64,000 nt of DNA from Amaranthus tricolor (GCF_026212465.1 NC_080048.1:24243767-24307766); one strand, 5' to 3'. Shown: positions 11,620 to 21,691, numbered from the stretch's first letter. Made by a program: numbers and translations. Notes: generated by a model from the sequence alone, not told the origin.

Positions 11620-12936
11620 TGGCCCTATTTTTGCAGACTTAGATTAAAGAATCAAAACTTAAACTTAGAGTGAGAAAGTAAAAGAGACAACACAATTTTA
11701 CGTGGAAACCTTCTAGGCCTAAGTAGAAGGAAAAACCACGACCCCTCGGGATTTCAAAACTCTCCACTATGTTTTAGGCAACTCGTTACAATTACATAAA
11801 ACACCTTGCTTCACTCGAAACTTCTCTTACTAGGCCAACTTCTCTTTCTCTTGCTTCACTCAAAGCAACTCTCATAGCTTTACTCAAAGCTAATCTCTTC
11901 TTTAGCTTCACTAGAAGCTTTCCAATTCTCCCCTAGACTCACCCAAGTCTAGTTACAAAAATTCACTCAAAAATCCTTTTACAAGGATAAATTCTCTAAA
12001 GATAAAATTAAAGAGTTGCACTAGAAAATATTATAAGTTAATTGGCAATTTTTAAACAAAATATTTCTTGTTGATTTTCCAAAAATAACGTATGATTTAA
12101 TGTTCATACATGGCTTAGTTTGAGGAACAAACAAGTCCTCTATTTATAGAGTTAATTTCCCTAATAAAAAGGAGGTAACTACCCACTATTCCCTTATTCC
12201 TAATAATAAGGAGAATAATATGGATTTTAAAATTCAATGTCAAAACCCACAGTTATTGCCTTAATAAAAGGTAAAATAGGTATACACTTAACTAAATCTA
12301 AGCCACGGTATTCCTAACAAAAGCTACGGTTCCCTTTTACTAACAATAGGCAAATTAGTTATAGTTCCCCTATACTAATAATAGCTTACGGTTCCTTTTA
12401 GCCAAAATTAACTACGGTTCCTTTTACTAATATTAGGCACAATTAGTTACTCACTAACTATAGGTCCAAAATAAAAACCTTTCTAAAAGGAGAAAAATAA
12501 TCTATATTTAGAAAATCACACGGTTATAATTTAGGTGGTTATAAATATTTTGCCAATTAACTTAATAATTAAATAATGTAACAAATTAATTTTAACTAAT
12601 ACATCAACTAAAAATCAGAAAATATAATAATAATCAGAATTTCCAGCAGACGTATCTTTTCTAGACTTCAGTCTGGGAACAATGTACTGTTTCCATTTTC
12701 CAGCAGCGTTAGATCATCAAACTTGGGAACAGTAGATCTCTTGTCTACATTTGACATCCTAAAAGATATACCTTATCTAACTTCTTTGGATTCCTTTGAC
12801 GAGTACACATTCATAGACTAAGCCATAGGTACTATCAACGATCTTAGTCACGACCGGATATTGACCTCCAAACATCTCTAAAAATACATTTGTTTATATA
12901 AAGTGTAGTCATCATCAAAACCTAAGAGGGCCAACA
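11620..12936 (-). repeat. 5' LTR of the copia element
   Basis: Aligns with 2386-3703 in direct orientation. The minus strand begins TGTTGGCCCTCTTAGG at 12936. It keeps the core promoter CTATAAATAGAGG (TATA box on 12141-12148). No match to the usual tRNA-Met primer-binding site (TGGTATCAGAGC) is found inside 11619, where gag sequence begins at once. Confidence 0.9.
12141..12148 (-). promoter_or_regulatory. TATA box in the 5' LTR
   Basis: The minus strand reads TATAAATA in the context CTATAAATAGAGGACTTG, a good plant TATA box in the mid LTR. The equivalent in the 3' LTR is TAGAAATA, and the solo LTR has TTATAAAC near 36111. Confidence 0.6.
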
Positions 12937-13300
12937 TCATACTTAATGCAACATTACATCAGACTTAATACCAACTTACATCAGACTTAATGACAACTTA
13001 CAACACATTTAATTTATCGCCTACTTACATCAGACGTAATGCCAACTTACATTAGACTTAATGTGAACTTATAGGACACTTAATGCCTACTTATTTCAAA
13101 CCTAGTGCCAACTTACATCAGACTTAATGTTAACTTACATCATACTTAATGCAACCTCACATCAGACTTAATGCCAACTTACATTAGATTTAATGCCAAT
13201 TTACAACAAACTTATTGCATATTTACATCATACTTAATGGCAACTTACATCAAAGTTAATGTCAACTTACAACAACTTAATGCCTACTTACATCAGAGTT
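12937..13300 (-). repeat. 22-bp minisatellite, right array (inverted relative to the left)
   Basis: About 17 copies of the 22-bp unit in reverse complement of the 2041-2384 array (plus-strand form ACTTAATGCCAACTTACATC). A few units have small indels, for example near 12990-13020 and 13262. The array begins at the base after the LTR terminus CAACA. Confidence 0.9.
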
Positions 13301-13632
13301 AATTCGTAAAAGTACAAAACAACAATTGGGAGTTTAATTAAAAAAAATAAAGAACCAAATATGAATCTTTCTTCTTTCTTCTCAAAAATATTATATATTT
13401 TAGAGACGATTAGCAGAATAACCATATCAATGGTGGAAGATTTGGTGTTAGACACAACAATGGCAGAAGAGAAACGAAGATGGATGAATAACATTAAATG
13501 CATCTTTTTTTTCGAGGAGAATTATTCTTACTATGCTTGGAAAGATGAAAAAATTTCTTTTTGAAACTCACAAAATTTACTTTGCATTCTTATTTTTCAG
13601 CTTTTTTTAAATAATTAATGAAAGGTATGAAG
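13301..13632. other. Outer part of the right inverted arm
   Basis: The reverse complement shares a GTGAGTTTCAAAAA block and a T/A-rich terminus with 1528-1600. Short open frames here (60-70 codons) do not resemble any protein I know, and I do not annotate them. Confidence 0.4.
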
Positions 13633-14014
13633 TGGGCTGGGTTTGAAGACCGTCTCTTATAGAGACGCTCTCTCAAGAGACTAGCTGTTATAACATTAGA
13701 GCGAACAACTTTAACTTGATAACTAACAAGTTTAAAAAACATCAATTACAACCTAAAGGGATCAACTTAAAGCTTATAGTGCTAAATTATAATTCATCAC
13801 CTTTATAGAGATCACTTATAGCTTATAATCTTATACGAGTTCATAATAACTTGATCAATAATAATCTTAAAGTGGTCAATTCCGACCATTAAATTATCAT
13901 ACATTATACTAAAAAGTTTGGAAAATTTTAATTGTCACAACTAAAAAGAATTTGCAAAATGGAACTCATTAAATGGCTAAAGAAAAATGACATTACATTT
14001 GATTTTGTCTAATA
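13633..14014. other. Intergenic; flank of the composite element with repeat motifs
   Basis: Begins with the right flank duplicate TGGGCTGGG, then a GTCTCT/AGAGAC palindromic cluster (about 13650-13682) and degenerate AAAGTGGTCAATT-like repeats. Probably the other half of the older repeat seen at 1197-1518. No gene was recognised. Confidence 0.4.
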
Positions 14015-14329
14015 TCTCTACCATTAAAGTATATTTGGCTAACATTTATTTATAGTTAAATTGAGTCAATTAAAGTATATAGTATACTGCTTGATATATT
14101 GAATTTCTAAAATTACAGTGTTAATTTATACATATAACCGTCAAAATTGAGTACTTTTACTGCATAATATATTGTTGACAATTTTCAAAATTTTAGAATT
14201 AAAATACATATAACTGTCAAAATTTAGTATTTTTACTACATAATATCTCTGGCTTTATTTTTTTTTAAATCATCTGTTTATATATGTCGATGCTAAAAAT
14301 ATCATGCATTGCACGAGTTTCTACACTAG
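14015..14329 (+). mobile_element. Small non-autonomous Helitron (candidate)
   Basis: The 5' end TCTCTACCATTAAAG follows an A, and the 3' end is CTAG (14326-14329) followed by T, matching the Helitron A/T insertion rule. An imperfect GC-richer hairpin (CATGCATTGCACG) sits about 12 bases before the CTAG end. At 315 bp it has no coding capacity. An internal block of about 40 bp (CATATAACCGTCAAAATTGA at about 14132) is repeated in direct orientation at about 14206. Confidence 0.6.
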
Positions 14330-14827
14330 TAAATTATAAATATAAGTTATAACTTTTAAAAGAAATCAGTTTTAATCTTAAAGTATCAATTATTACTTTA
14401 AACTGATCTATTAGTAATTGCGTATTGTAAGAAATTATAATTGAGCAAATTGAATGACTAGTCAAATGATAAAGTCGTCTCTTACAAGAAAATGGGACTA
14501 ATAAGACTTTAATATGAGATTTAAGTTGAAACTTTGAAGATAAAATATTTTATCCTTTGTTTGTCAGTTAGGGACTTGAAAAAGAAAGAGATGAAAACAA
14601 AAGCCTTGCTACAAATACCACCCTTTCTCCAACACTTTAATCTTAGAGACTTTCTTATCTTTTATTCTCATTCTCTTTTTCTATTTCCTTTAGATAAATA
14701 AGGACTTAGATTCTTTAGTACAAAGTCTCTCATTTCCTGAAAACTAAAAAATAGCTGGATTGGTTAACATTTTTAGTCATCTCATTTTTGAAATTGTAAA
14801 ACCTGAAAGCTGAAAAGTAGCTAACTG
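14330..14827. other. Intergenic, nothing recognised beyond repeat motifs
   Basis: AT-rich. Contains further AAAGTATCAATTA-like copies (about 14375-14410) and a GTCGTCTCTTACAAGA motif (about 14474). No gene or complete element is visible. Confidence 0.4.
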
Positions 14828-14930
14828 TGTTGGGATAATTTGTCTCACATGGATAAATTAAAGATGATATACACGCTTTATAAGTTATTAAATCTCTTCC
14901 TCCCATTGCCATATGATTTTGAAATGATAT
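14828..14930 (+). mobile_element. LTR-like fragment (GTCCCACAT-type, TRIM-like)
   Basis: TGTTGGGATAATTTGTCTCA leads through TTTATAAG to CTCTTCCTCCCATTGCCA. This reads like the start of common plant TRIM or retroelement LTRs that carry a GTCCCACATCGG block, here mutated to GTCTCACATGG. Only about 100 bp is recognisable, and the 3' extent is uncertain. Confidence 0.4.
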
Positions 14931-15233
14931 CTTCTTGTCTTATGAAGGATATACACCTCATATTTTCCATATTATATGCTTGTATTTTCAATAATTCCAA
15001 CTCAATCTAAGAAACTATAATCCACTAATACTATTGTTTGGTCACTTGACTAAATCAATCATCCTCATCCCAAGCGCCATTTATGGGTGAAGACTCAAGA
15101 GCAAAGGAAGAAATCATTAAAGTAGTGAGATGAAAAGAAATACAAATCAATGAAGAAGCACTTGCGTTGCACTTGATGTAGAAGTATGTATCAGCAAAAT
15201 AATGCTCCCCTTCTAATTAATGCTAGACATTTT
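14931..15233. other. Intergenic, nothing recognised
   Basis: No coding region, RNA or element end was recognised. Confidence 0.4.
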
Positions 15234-16130
15234 TGTTATGAATGGTGTGACTTGAGAGCACATTTGGTGTGTGCATTCATGTGGTGATTCTTGGGATGGA
15301 ATCCCATAAGTATGTCATGAATGGGTGTATTAAGATGAGTCTTGATGATTGTAGTTTATGATGATGATTAAAGTATGGATTAATGAGGTAATGAAGTATG
15401 AGTTATTCATGGGAGTTATGGGACCTAATGAAGAAGTTCAAAGGTTTAAGATGCTCTACTATGCAAGTCGAGCAATACTGTTAGAAGCCCTCTGAAGTGC
15501 CGCTCGACCGAGCGAGCTCTAGAATGGGTCGAGTAAGCAGACAAAATGTAACCAGAAACTTCTTGTAGTCCGCTCGACCAGGCTGCTCGATCGAGCGAGC
15601 CTCTGCTTTGGTCGAGCGATGTCTCTGATGCTCCTAGGATGCTGTTTTTGACTCTTTAAGTTCTTGGGGATGTTTCATTATCATTTATTCATAACTTTAA
15701 TATACTTAATGTTACTTAGTGTGATCTCTCCTATAAATATAGAGCTCTCATTCACATTGTAATCATCCACAAATATATACCCCAAGCCAAACAGTAGCCT
15801 ATATCTCTTCTCTATTGTAATTCTTCATATTTGAGAGTTCTTTGAACTCCTTTGATAATATAAGAGATACTACACACCGGAGGACGTAGCCTAAGTTGGG
15901 TGAACCTCGTTAAATTTTTGTGTCGTTTTATTGCTTTACTTTCTCCTACAAACATCGATATCATTGATAGCGTAATTTGTTTGTCACTAAACTTCATACA
16001 TTCGATCTTGGCAATATTGGAGTTTGAAACACATTGTTCGAACTCTAATACATCATTGTTTTCAATTTTAAACCAAATTCTGTGATGTGATTGTTTGTGA
16101 CAAACTTCGAATCAGCTACGTTAGCTAACA
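15234..16130 (+). mobile_element. Solo-LTR-like copia fragment
   Basis: Begins TGTTATGAATGG and could end GCTAACA at 16130, giving TGTTA...TAACA termini. It contains a TATA box (CTATAAATATAGAGC, about 15731), a downstream leader with CTCTTCTCTATTGTAATTC and the block GGACGTAGCCTAAGTTGGGT followed by GAACCTCGTTAAA, very typical of plant copia LTRs. At 15510-15620 there are several CTCGACCGAGCGAG-type palindromic motifs. No internal domain follows, and no matching 5-bp duplication was found, so the right boundary is tentative (alternatives near 15950 or 16000). Confidence 0.6.
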
Positions 16131-16229
16131 TTGTCTCAAAAGATAACTAAATCATTAAGTGCTTCCTTTTCATGTTCACAACTAATTTCGCAACTCAGTT
16201 GGAAATGTCAAAAATTTGAGATCCACTTA

Positions 16230-16605
16230 GGGCTTGTTTGGATTGAGTGTAAATATTTAAAGGTGTAAATAAAAGTTAAAGTAGAAAAACAAAGTTAGTT
16301 AAATAGAAGATCAAAGAAATTTCATTATTAGAGAAGTCGAAGAATTGATTAAAATGTAATGAAAAATAAATAAAATAACAATTAATTTCCTCATATTGAG
16401 GTATAAAATTACCTTAAGGGAGGATGGAGGAATACTTTTCTCTAAATGAGGGGAATCATCCTTCTTTTTTATTCATTTTTTAAGTTATGTTCATTGTACC
16501 TTTTTCATAATTATTTCAATTATTTCATTTGTACATCTACTTACTTTCATTTCACTAATTTGATTTTTTACTCCTTAAACATTTAAATTCAATTCAAATG
16601 AGGTG
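16230..16605. mobile_element. Tourist/Harbinger-like MITE
   Basis: A 376-bp AT-rich sequence flanked by TTA on both sides (16227-16229 and 16606-16608). The left end GGGCTTGTTTGGATTGAGTG and the reverse complement of the right end (CACCTCATTTGAATTGAATT) are imperfect inverted repeats. The similarity extends through TAAATATTTAA / TAAATGTTTAA. No coding capacity. The outermost bases of the right terminus have decayed. Confidence 0.55.
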
Positions 16606-16608
16606 TTA

Positions 16609-16917
16609 ATAGGCATCAACATATTTGAATTTAATTGAAACTCAAGCTATGCAGCTTGCTAATCAAATTCATCATCAAAAGGAAATCAACTACTTGTTAC
16701 AATATTATCATAAAAATCAATCCTTATTACAAAGACAAGATATAATGGAAAACCTTCGGCCATTGAATGTAATTTAGCAATTTGTTACAATCATGAAAAA
16801 GAAAACCGTTTTGTGAAAGGCTTTGACCAATTTATAATAAGTCCCACTGACAGCAGCGGTCAACGGAGAGAATAAAAACAGTTCACCACACTAAAACGCC
16901 TACTTTACTCCACAACT
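16609..16917 (+). promoter_or_regulatory. Probable promoter and 5' leader of the aminoacylase gene
   Basis: The roughly 300 bases before the ATG contain a TATA-like TTATAATAA at about 16832, 86 bases before the start codon. Two W-box cores flank it: TTGACC at 16823-16828 and its reverse complement GGTCAA at 16858-16863. A short A-rich leader follows. The transcription start is not visible directly. The assignment rests on position and motifs only. Confidence 0.4.
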
Positions 16918-19900
16918 ATGCAATCAGCAAACTGCAAGCTGTTTTTTCAATTTTTCTTTCTCTTTCATTTATTCTTCAGTTTAACCATCAAAGCAACTCA
17001 CAACTCATCATCATCATCATCATCATCTTCTTCTTCTTCTTCTTCAGCAATCATATCCAGATTCCAAAAATATCTTAGAATAAACACTGCTTATCCAAAT
17101 CCCAACTACTATGAAGCTGTTGATTTCATTCTTTCTCAAGCTAGATCTTTATCCCTTGAATCCCAGACTTTTGAATTTGTCAAAAATAACCCATTAGTCT
17201 TGCTCAAATGGCCTGGGAAAGACCCCAATTTGCCATCAGTACTCCTCAATTCTCACACCGACGTCGTTCCGGCTGAACCTGACAAGTGGGTTCATCATCC
17301 CTTCAGTGCCCGCATTGATTCTCATGGCAATATTTATGCCAGAGGTTCTCAGGCAAGAAATCTCAATCAAATTTTAAATTATTTCATAAATTTTATTTAG
17401 TTTTTCAAATTAGGGTTATTGCACGGCAAAATTGATTACAACTGCTGTGTAAGTGTTTCAGTTTTTTAGTTCGTAGATGTGAAAATGAGTTTAATCCAGA
17501 TTAATAAATTCATTTACTTTCCATAATATTATGGAATTCAAGTTCATTTTAGTAACATTTTGTTAGAGATGGATTGCGGTGGACTTTAATAGGTTGAAAA
17601 AAGAAATCGCTGGTTTAAATGATAAATATTTTTACAATTGCAAAAGGGTTTTTAGAAAGTTATGTGTTTTCATTGAACTATTGGGTAAAAAAAAACCGTG
17701 GTGGTTTTGTCTAGTAACCAACTCGACCAAATGCAAATTTTGCGCCCATTGTTATTAAAATCGCAATTCTGATCTACGATTTTAGTATTAATTCGATTCT
17801 ACTAATTTAGTATTGATCATTATTAATTTTTCTCTTTCACTAATTTCTTTCAATTATATAAATAAATTTCAAATGTATCATTATGAAAACTTTTAAAAAA
17901 TAAATTTCTTAATCCGTTTGAAGATTTAAACTAATTAAATAAAGTCAAAGAAACTTTAACTCACAAATTTAGACTTTTAAAATGGATAATAATGATAAGA
18001 TACTATATATTTTAATATATTTAAGTTTATTTGTAGAATCATATGATTCTACGATTCAATTCTAAGTAGAATTCCGATTTTAACAACTTTGTTAGCGCCT
18101 AAATATTCTACTTGAAACACAGTTGGATAAGATTCGAACTCTTGAGTTGTGAACTTTCCCAACTTTAGGCTTCTGACACTGTCCATAACAAACTCAACTA
18201 AAAGCTTAAACGGGTTATGCCGTTTCAGGATTTTTGTTTTCAAAGTTTCCATGATCACGTTTTTCTGAAACTTGAGTATATGGGAAAGGAAGACATAAAA
18301 AATTCTGTGTTGATCATTTTTTCTTCTTGTCAATTATAAAACTTAATATATGAATGCTGCATAGATGTGTTTCAGGTGTCTATGTTGACATAATAAAATG
18401 TTTTTCTATGTACATGTATTATGTTCTTTGTTTGCAGGATATGAAATGTGTGGGTATGCAGTACTTAGAAGCTATTCGGAAGCTTAAGCTTTCAGGGTTT
18501 GAACCCAATCGTACTATCTATTTATCATATGTGCCAGACGAAGAAAATGGAGGACTTGATGGTGCCAAGAAGTTGGCGGAGTCTGATGTGTTTGAAAAAA
18601 TGAATGTGGCCTTCATTCTTGATGAGGGAATGCCATCACCAAATGAAAAGTATCAGGTCTTTTATGCCGAGAGGTCGTTGATGTGGTTGGTGATTAAGGC
18701 AACCGGGTCACCTGGGCATGGAGCCAAGCTATACGACAATACTGCATTAGAGAATTTGTTGAAGAGTATTGAGATTATACGGAGTTTTCGAGAAGCACAA
18801 TTTGATATGGTAAAGACAGGGTTAAAGCCTGAGGGAGACGTGGTTTCAGTAAATATGGTGTTTCTGAAAGCTGGCAGACATACTCCAAATGTAAGTCTGT
18901 GACTTCATTTGCCTTGTACTTCATCATGATTATGTATCGGAAGTTTAGGTTTGAATTATTGTACGCCTGGTAAATTCTTTTTAATAAACCCTTTACACAA
19001 AACAGGTTATATGTGAGTTTAATTGGCGTTTTACACAACTCTAAAGTTTAAAAAGTAAGGTATCCTGTCAATTTTCAAAAGGTAAAATGAAAATCATTGA
19101 CAAAATGTTTTTATAGACCTTAGGATGATGATGATGATGATGCTTATGGAATAACTTGATTTTTGGTAATATGTAGTGTTCTTTGTACATGTGATTTATA
19201 GTTCTTTGGTTTTGGATAATAATGGACTATAGTAAAATGACTTATTAAATCATATGAACTTCTTATTTATGTTAAGTTGCACATGGTGTTTGCTACTAAG
19301 GGTCAACCGAAAACAATTGTTTTGATATAAAATTGCATGCATCCGACCCCAAAACCCCACCCTAAGTGGCAGCCACTCAAGGGCACTGTATAAATTTGCA
19401 TGAACTATCAAATTTTGAAGCTTTGCAAGCATCTTTGTGTAATAGACAGTGCAATAACTTGCTGTATTATGTTAAAAAGACACTTTTTGTTGGTTTGCTA
19501 AAGATTACAAGTCACTTGTTGCTTAGTAAAGCATGCCTAATGTACATTTAGTGTTTTATCTTAGTTTCCTTTTTCTTCCTTTTAGTACAGTTTTGGATAA
19601 TATTTGATGGCTTGCTAACATCTATTTACCCTGATGGAATCCTTTTTTCAATCAATATCTTGAAGTCTGTGTTTGCAGTGGTTACAAATAAAATTTGAGA
19701 TAAAATTTTTAGATCCTATAATATGTGAATATTCGGGTTAAGATGAATAAGTGGACACATGATAGAAGATATAAATAAAATCGAAGGCATATGAAAGGGT
19801 CTTGGAGTCCTAGAAATCGAAGAAAAAATGAAAGAAAACCATTTACGTTTGTTTAGTCATATAGAAGACCGAAATATTCAGCATATTGAAAAGTGTATGT

Positions 19901-21691
19901 TAGAACTTTAAGGATCTTATAAGATGAAAAAGTAGGTTAAAGATAACCTAGATAACGTGAATGAGGAAGGGCATATGAAAAAATGGAATTTGTTGGGTAT
20001 ATGACAACACAATAGAATGAATGAAGGAGGATATATGTTGATGATCTTCAAAATCTATTTCTGATTTGAAATTTGTTTTTGATTATGACTCCATAATGTT
20101 TCCAATATATGACCAAGTGCAAAGCATAAACTCGACCAATTTATGGTTTTTTTTCATAAGTTGAGTCAACGACTTGCCCAAGACCTTGACAATTCGCTAG
20201 TTGACTTTGACAATAGTTGGCTCAAATTGCAAAAGCGAGATGACGAGTATGAGGTCCATGAATCATTGCCTAGTCTTGCACATATATGGGCGATTTCCTC
20301 TAAAGCAGGAAGTTGTTGCTCTGCATTAACTTGGAAGATATGCTTATTTACTGATCTCATAAGTTAAGAAAATCGTGTATCCAATTTTCTGAAAACTTAA
20401 TTGCAAAAGGGTGACTAGTTAAGCTTAGCTACTCCAATTAGTTTTCATTATTGAATTCTTTCAAACACAAATTTGTCTTCTTTGTTGTTCTTGCCATACT
20501 AAGAGTGTTTGCTCGCCTGACAATTTGATCAAGATCAACTAAGCAAATTTCTCTCGTTCGTGATATTGAATTCATCTTCAAAGGTCACTGTCAAGTTTTA
20601 TCATCTGCATTGAAAAGTTTGTGTCCAATTTTGGTGTAACCATATTAGGGTCTATAGACCAACATTTCTTAGTTGTAAATTAGTATTAGATGGTCCAAAG
20701 AGAGTACAATCTGTCGTACTGATAATCTGTTATGCTGAGTTGTTCTTGCTAATATACTTGACTCCGTACGTTGGGATTAAGCCTTTTGGCAATGTTGTTG
20801 GGTTGTTGTTAGATTTCACTTACTTGGAGACTTGATTTTTTTCTAGCAGGGTTTTGTCAGGAATGTGCAACCTTCTGAAGCTGAAGCAGGTTTTGACATT
20901 CGGGTTCCACCAACCGCTGACCTTAAATCACTTGAAGTACGTATAGCTGAGGAGTGGGCCCCAGCTTCATGCAACATGACGTTTGAGGTCGGAATTGCTT
21001 CCTACACCTTTTTCCATTCTTTCTCTCTGCCTTCCACTTCCTTTGAGATGCAATAGTGGATTGAAAAAAAGAGAGCTTAGAAAGTTTTACATGTTTTCCA
21101 CACAATATGTTCAGTGTTTTGTTCTTCGAAATATGAAATACTGTGCCTACGAAAGGGGTTCTGTTCTTTTCGCTTATGCTATCCTGATTTTTTTTTTACA
21201 TGGTAGTTTGTTCAGAAAGATCCTTTGCTTGACAAATCTGGCAAGCCAATCATGACAAATGCTGATAGTTCAAATCATTGGTGGGTCCTGTTTAAAGAAG
21301 CTGTCCAAAATGTTGGTGGAAAACTTGAAAAGCCAGAAATTCTCCTAGGCTCAACTGATGCCAGTTTCTTTAGGCAGCTAGGCATACCAGCTATAGGATT
21401 CTCTGCCATATCAAATACACCAGATCTAGTACACGATCACAACGAGGTACATGCTAGTCAATGTGATTAGTACTTGAAACATCTTTTGAGCCTTGCCTTT
21501 AAGATATAAGATTGTTTGAATTCAAGCCTCTAACGTTTTGTGTTACAGAACTGGTTTTCTAACCTTTCTATTTTCGGTTGGCGCAGTTTTTAAACTTAGA
21601 GGAATATATGAAAGGAGTTGACATATATGCATCGATCATCAAAGCTTATGCATCTTCTACTGTGCATCCTGAGGTTCTTAGAGATCAGTAA
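16918..21691 (+). CDS. ACY1: Aminoacylase-1 (N-acyl-L-amino-acid amidohydrolase), five exons
   Basis: Zinc metallopeptidase of the ArgE/DapE/ACY1 family that removes acyl groups from N-acyl-L-amino acids. Exons: 16918-17352, 18438-18890, 20850-20987, 21207-21446, 21587-21691, all phase 0, giving 456 residues. Residues 1-28 look like a signal peptide (hydrophobic FFQFFFLFHLFFSLTI), followed by a Ser run at about 29-43. The family's metal and catalytic residues are all present: His113 (SHTDVVP), bridging Asp146 (RGSQDMKC), catalytic Glu180 and ligand Glu181 (PDEENGG), Glu208 (LDEGMPSP) and His418 (VHDHNE), with spacing as in human ACY1 (33, 34, 27). The dimerisation lid is in exons 2-3. Intron 1 uses a GC donor, and intron 2 has a NAGNAG acceptor. 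Full length and apparently functional; the signal peptide suggests entry into the secretory pathway. Confidence 0.92.
17353..18437 (+). other. Intron 1 of the aminoacylase gene, GC-AG type
   Basis: Donor CAG|GCAAGA and acceptor TTTGCAG|GAT. Joining these gives the conserved RGSQ-DMKCVG block of the family exactly in frame, and no GT donor does. The intron is 1,085 bp and AT-rich, with no other feature recognised. Confidence 0.85.
18891..20849 (+). other. Intron 2 of the aminoacylase gene with tandem NAGNAG acceptor
   Basis: Donor AAT|GTAAGT, acceptor TTCTAGCAG|GGT. TAG and CAG lie in tandem, so use of the upstream AG would add one Gln. The 1,959-bp intron holds a (GATGAT)n tract at about 19127-19142, a LINE reverse transcriptase fragment at 19730-20065, and a 74-codon open frame (20143-20367) that I do not recognise as protein-coding. 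Confidence 0.8.
19730..20065 (+). pseudogene. LINE reverse transcriptase C-terminal fragment in intron 2
   Basis: The translation shows KMKENHLRLFSHIEDR preceded by NKWTHDRRYK. It corresponds to the MRENRLRWFGHV-type C-terminal block of plant L1 reverse transcriptases, which follows a WMCGHTR-type motif. Frame changes and stops (for example after KCMLEL) show strong decay. No 5' part or poly(A) end is clear. Confidence 0.55.

Larger units (their letters stand above)
2386..12936 (-). mobile_element. Defective Ty1/copia retrotransposon, SIRE/Maximus-like, with an extra 3' ORF
   Basis: Direct LTRs (2386-3703 and 11620-12936) flank gag, pol and a third ORF, all on the minus strand. Order in element orientation: 5' LTR, gag, second CCHC knuckle, protease remnant, integrase, reverse transcriptase, RNase H, extra ORF, polypurine tract, 3' LTR. 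Integrase before reverse transcriptase defines Ty1/copia. The gag sequence, the long LTR and the ORF after pol fit the SIRE/Maximus lineage. All three ORFs carry stops or frameshifts, the primer-binding site is missing, and no target-site duplication was found. A solo LTR of the same family lies at 35453-36694. Confidence 0.9.
1528..13632. mobile_element. Candidate fold-back or Mutator-like element with long inverted arms, hosting a copia element
   Basis: The outer parts are related in inverted orientation. The left arm (about 1528-2385) and the reverse complement of the right arm (12937-13632) share a CATTTAATT/T-run start, a GTGAGTTTCAAAAA block and an inner 22-bp minisatellite. The immediate flanks are TGGGCTGGT (1519-1527) and TGGGCTGGG (13633-13641), 8 of 9 identical, the duplication length typical of Mutator-like elements. 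No mudrA-type transposase was seen. The arms are clearly diverged and the ends are not sharply defined, so the class is uncertain. The copia element occupies the whole centre. Confidence 0.4.

Noticed and set aside
13288..13564. Two overlapping short frames on opposite strands (about 70 codons)
   Set aside because: They lie within the inverted arm of the composite element, AT-rich, with no domain and no related frame in the left arm.
15812..16085. Two 61-codon frames
   Set aside because: They lie inside the LTR-like fragment, where the untranslated LTR structure explains the sequence.
18049..18333. 94-codon minus-strand frame in intron 1
   Set aside because: No recognisable domain. It lies in intron sequence opposite a well-supported gene.
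20143..20367. 74-codon frame in intron 2, possible extra exon
   Set aside because: Adding it would disrupt the conserved TPN-GFV junction of the aminoacylase, and it resembles no part of the family.
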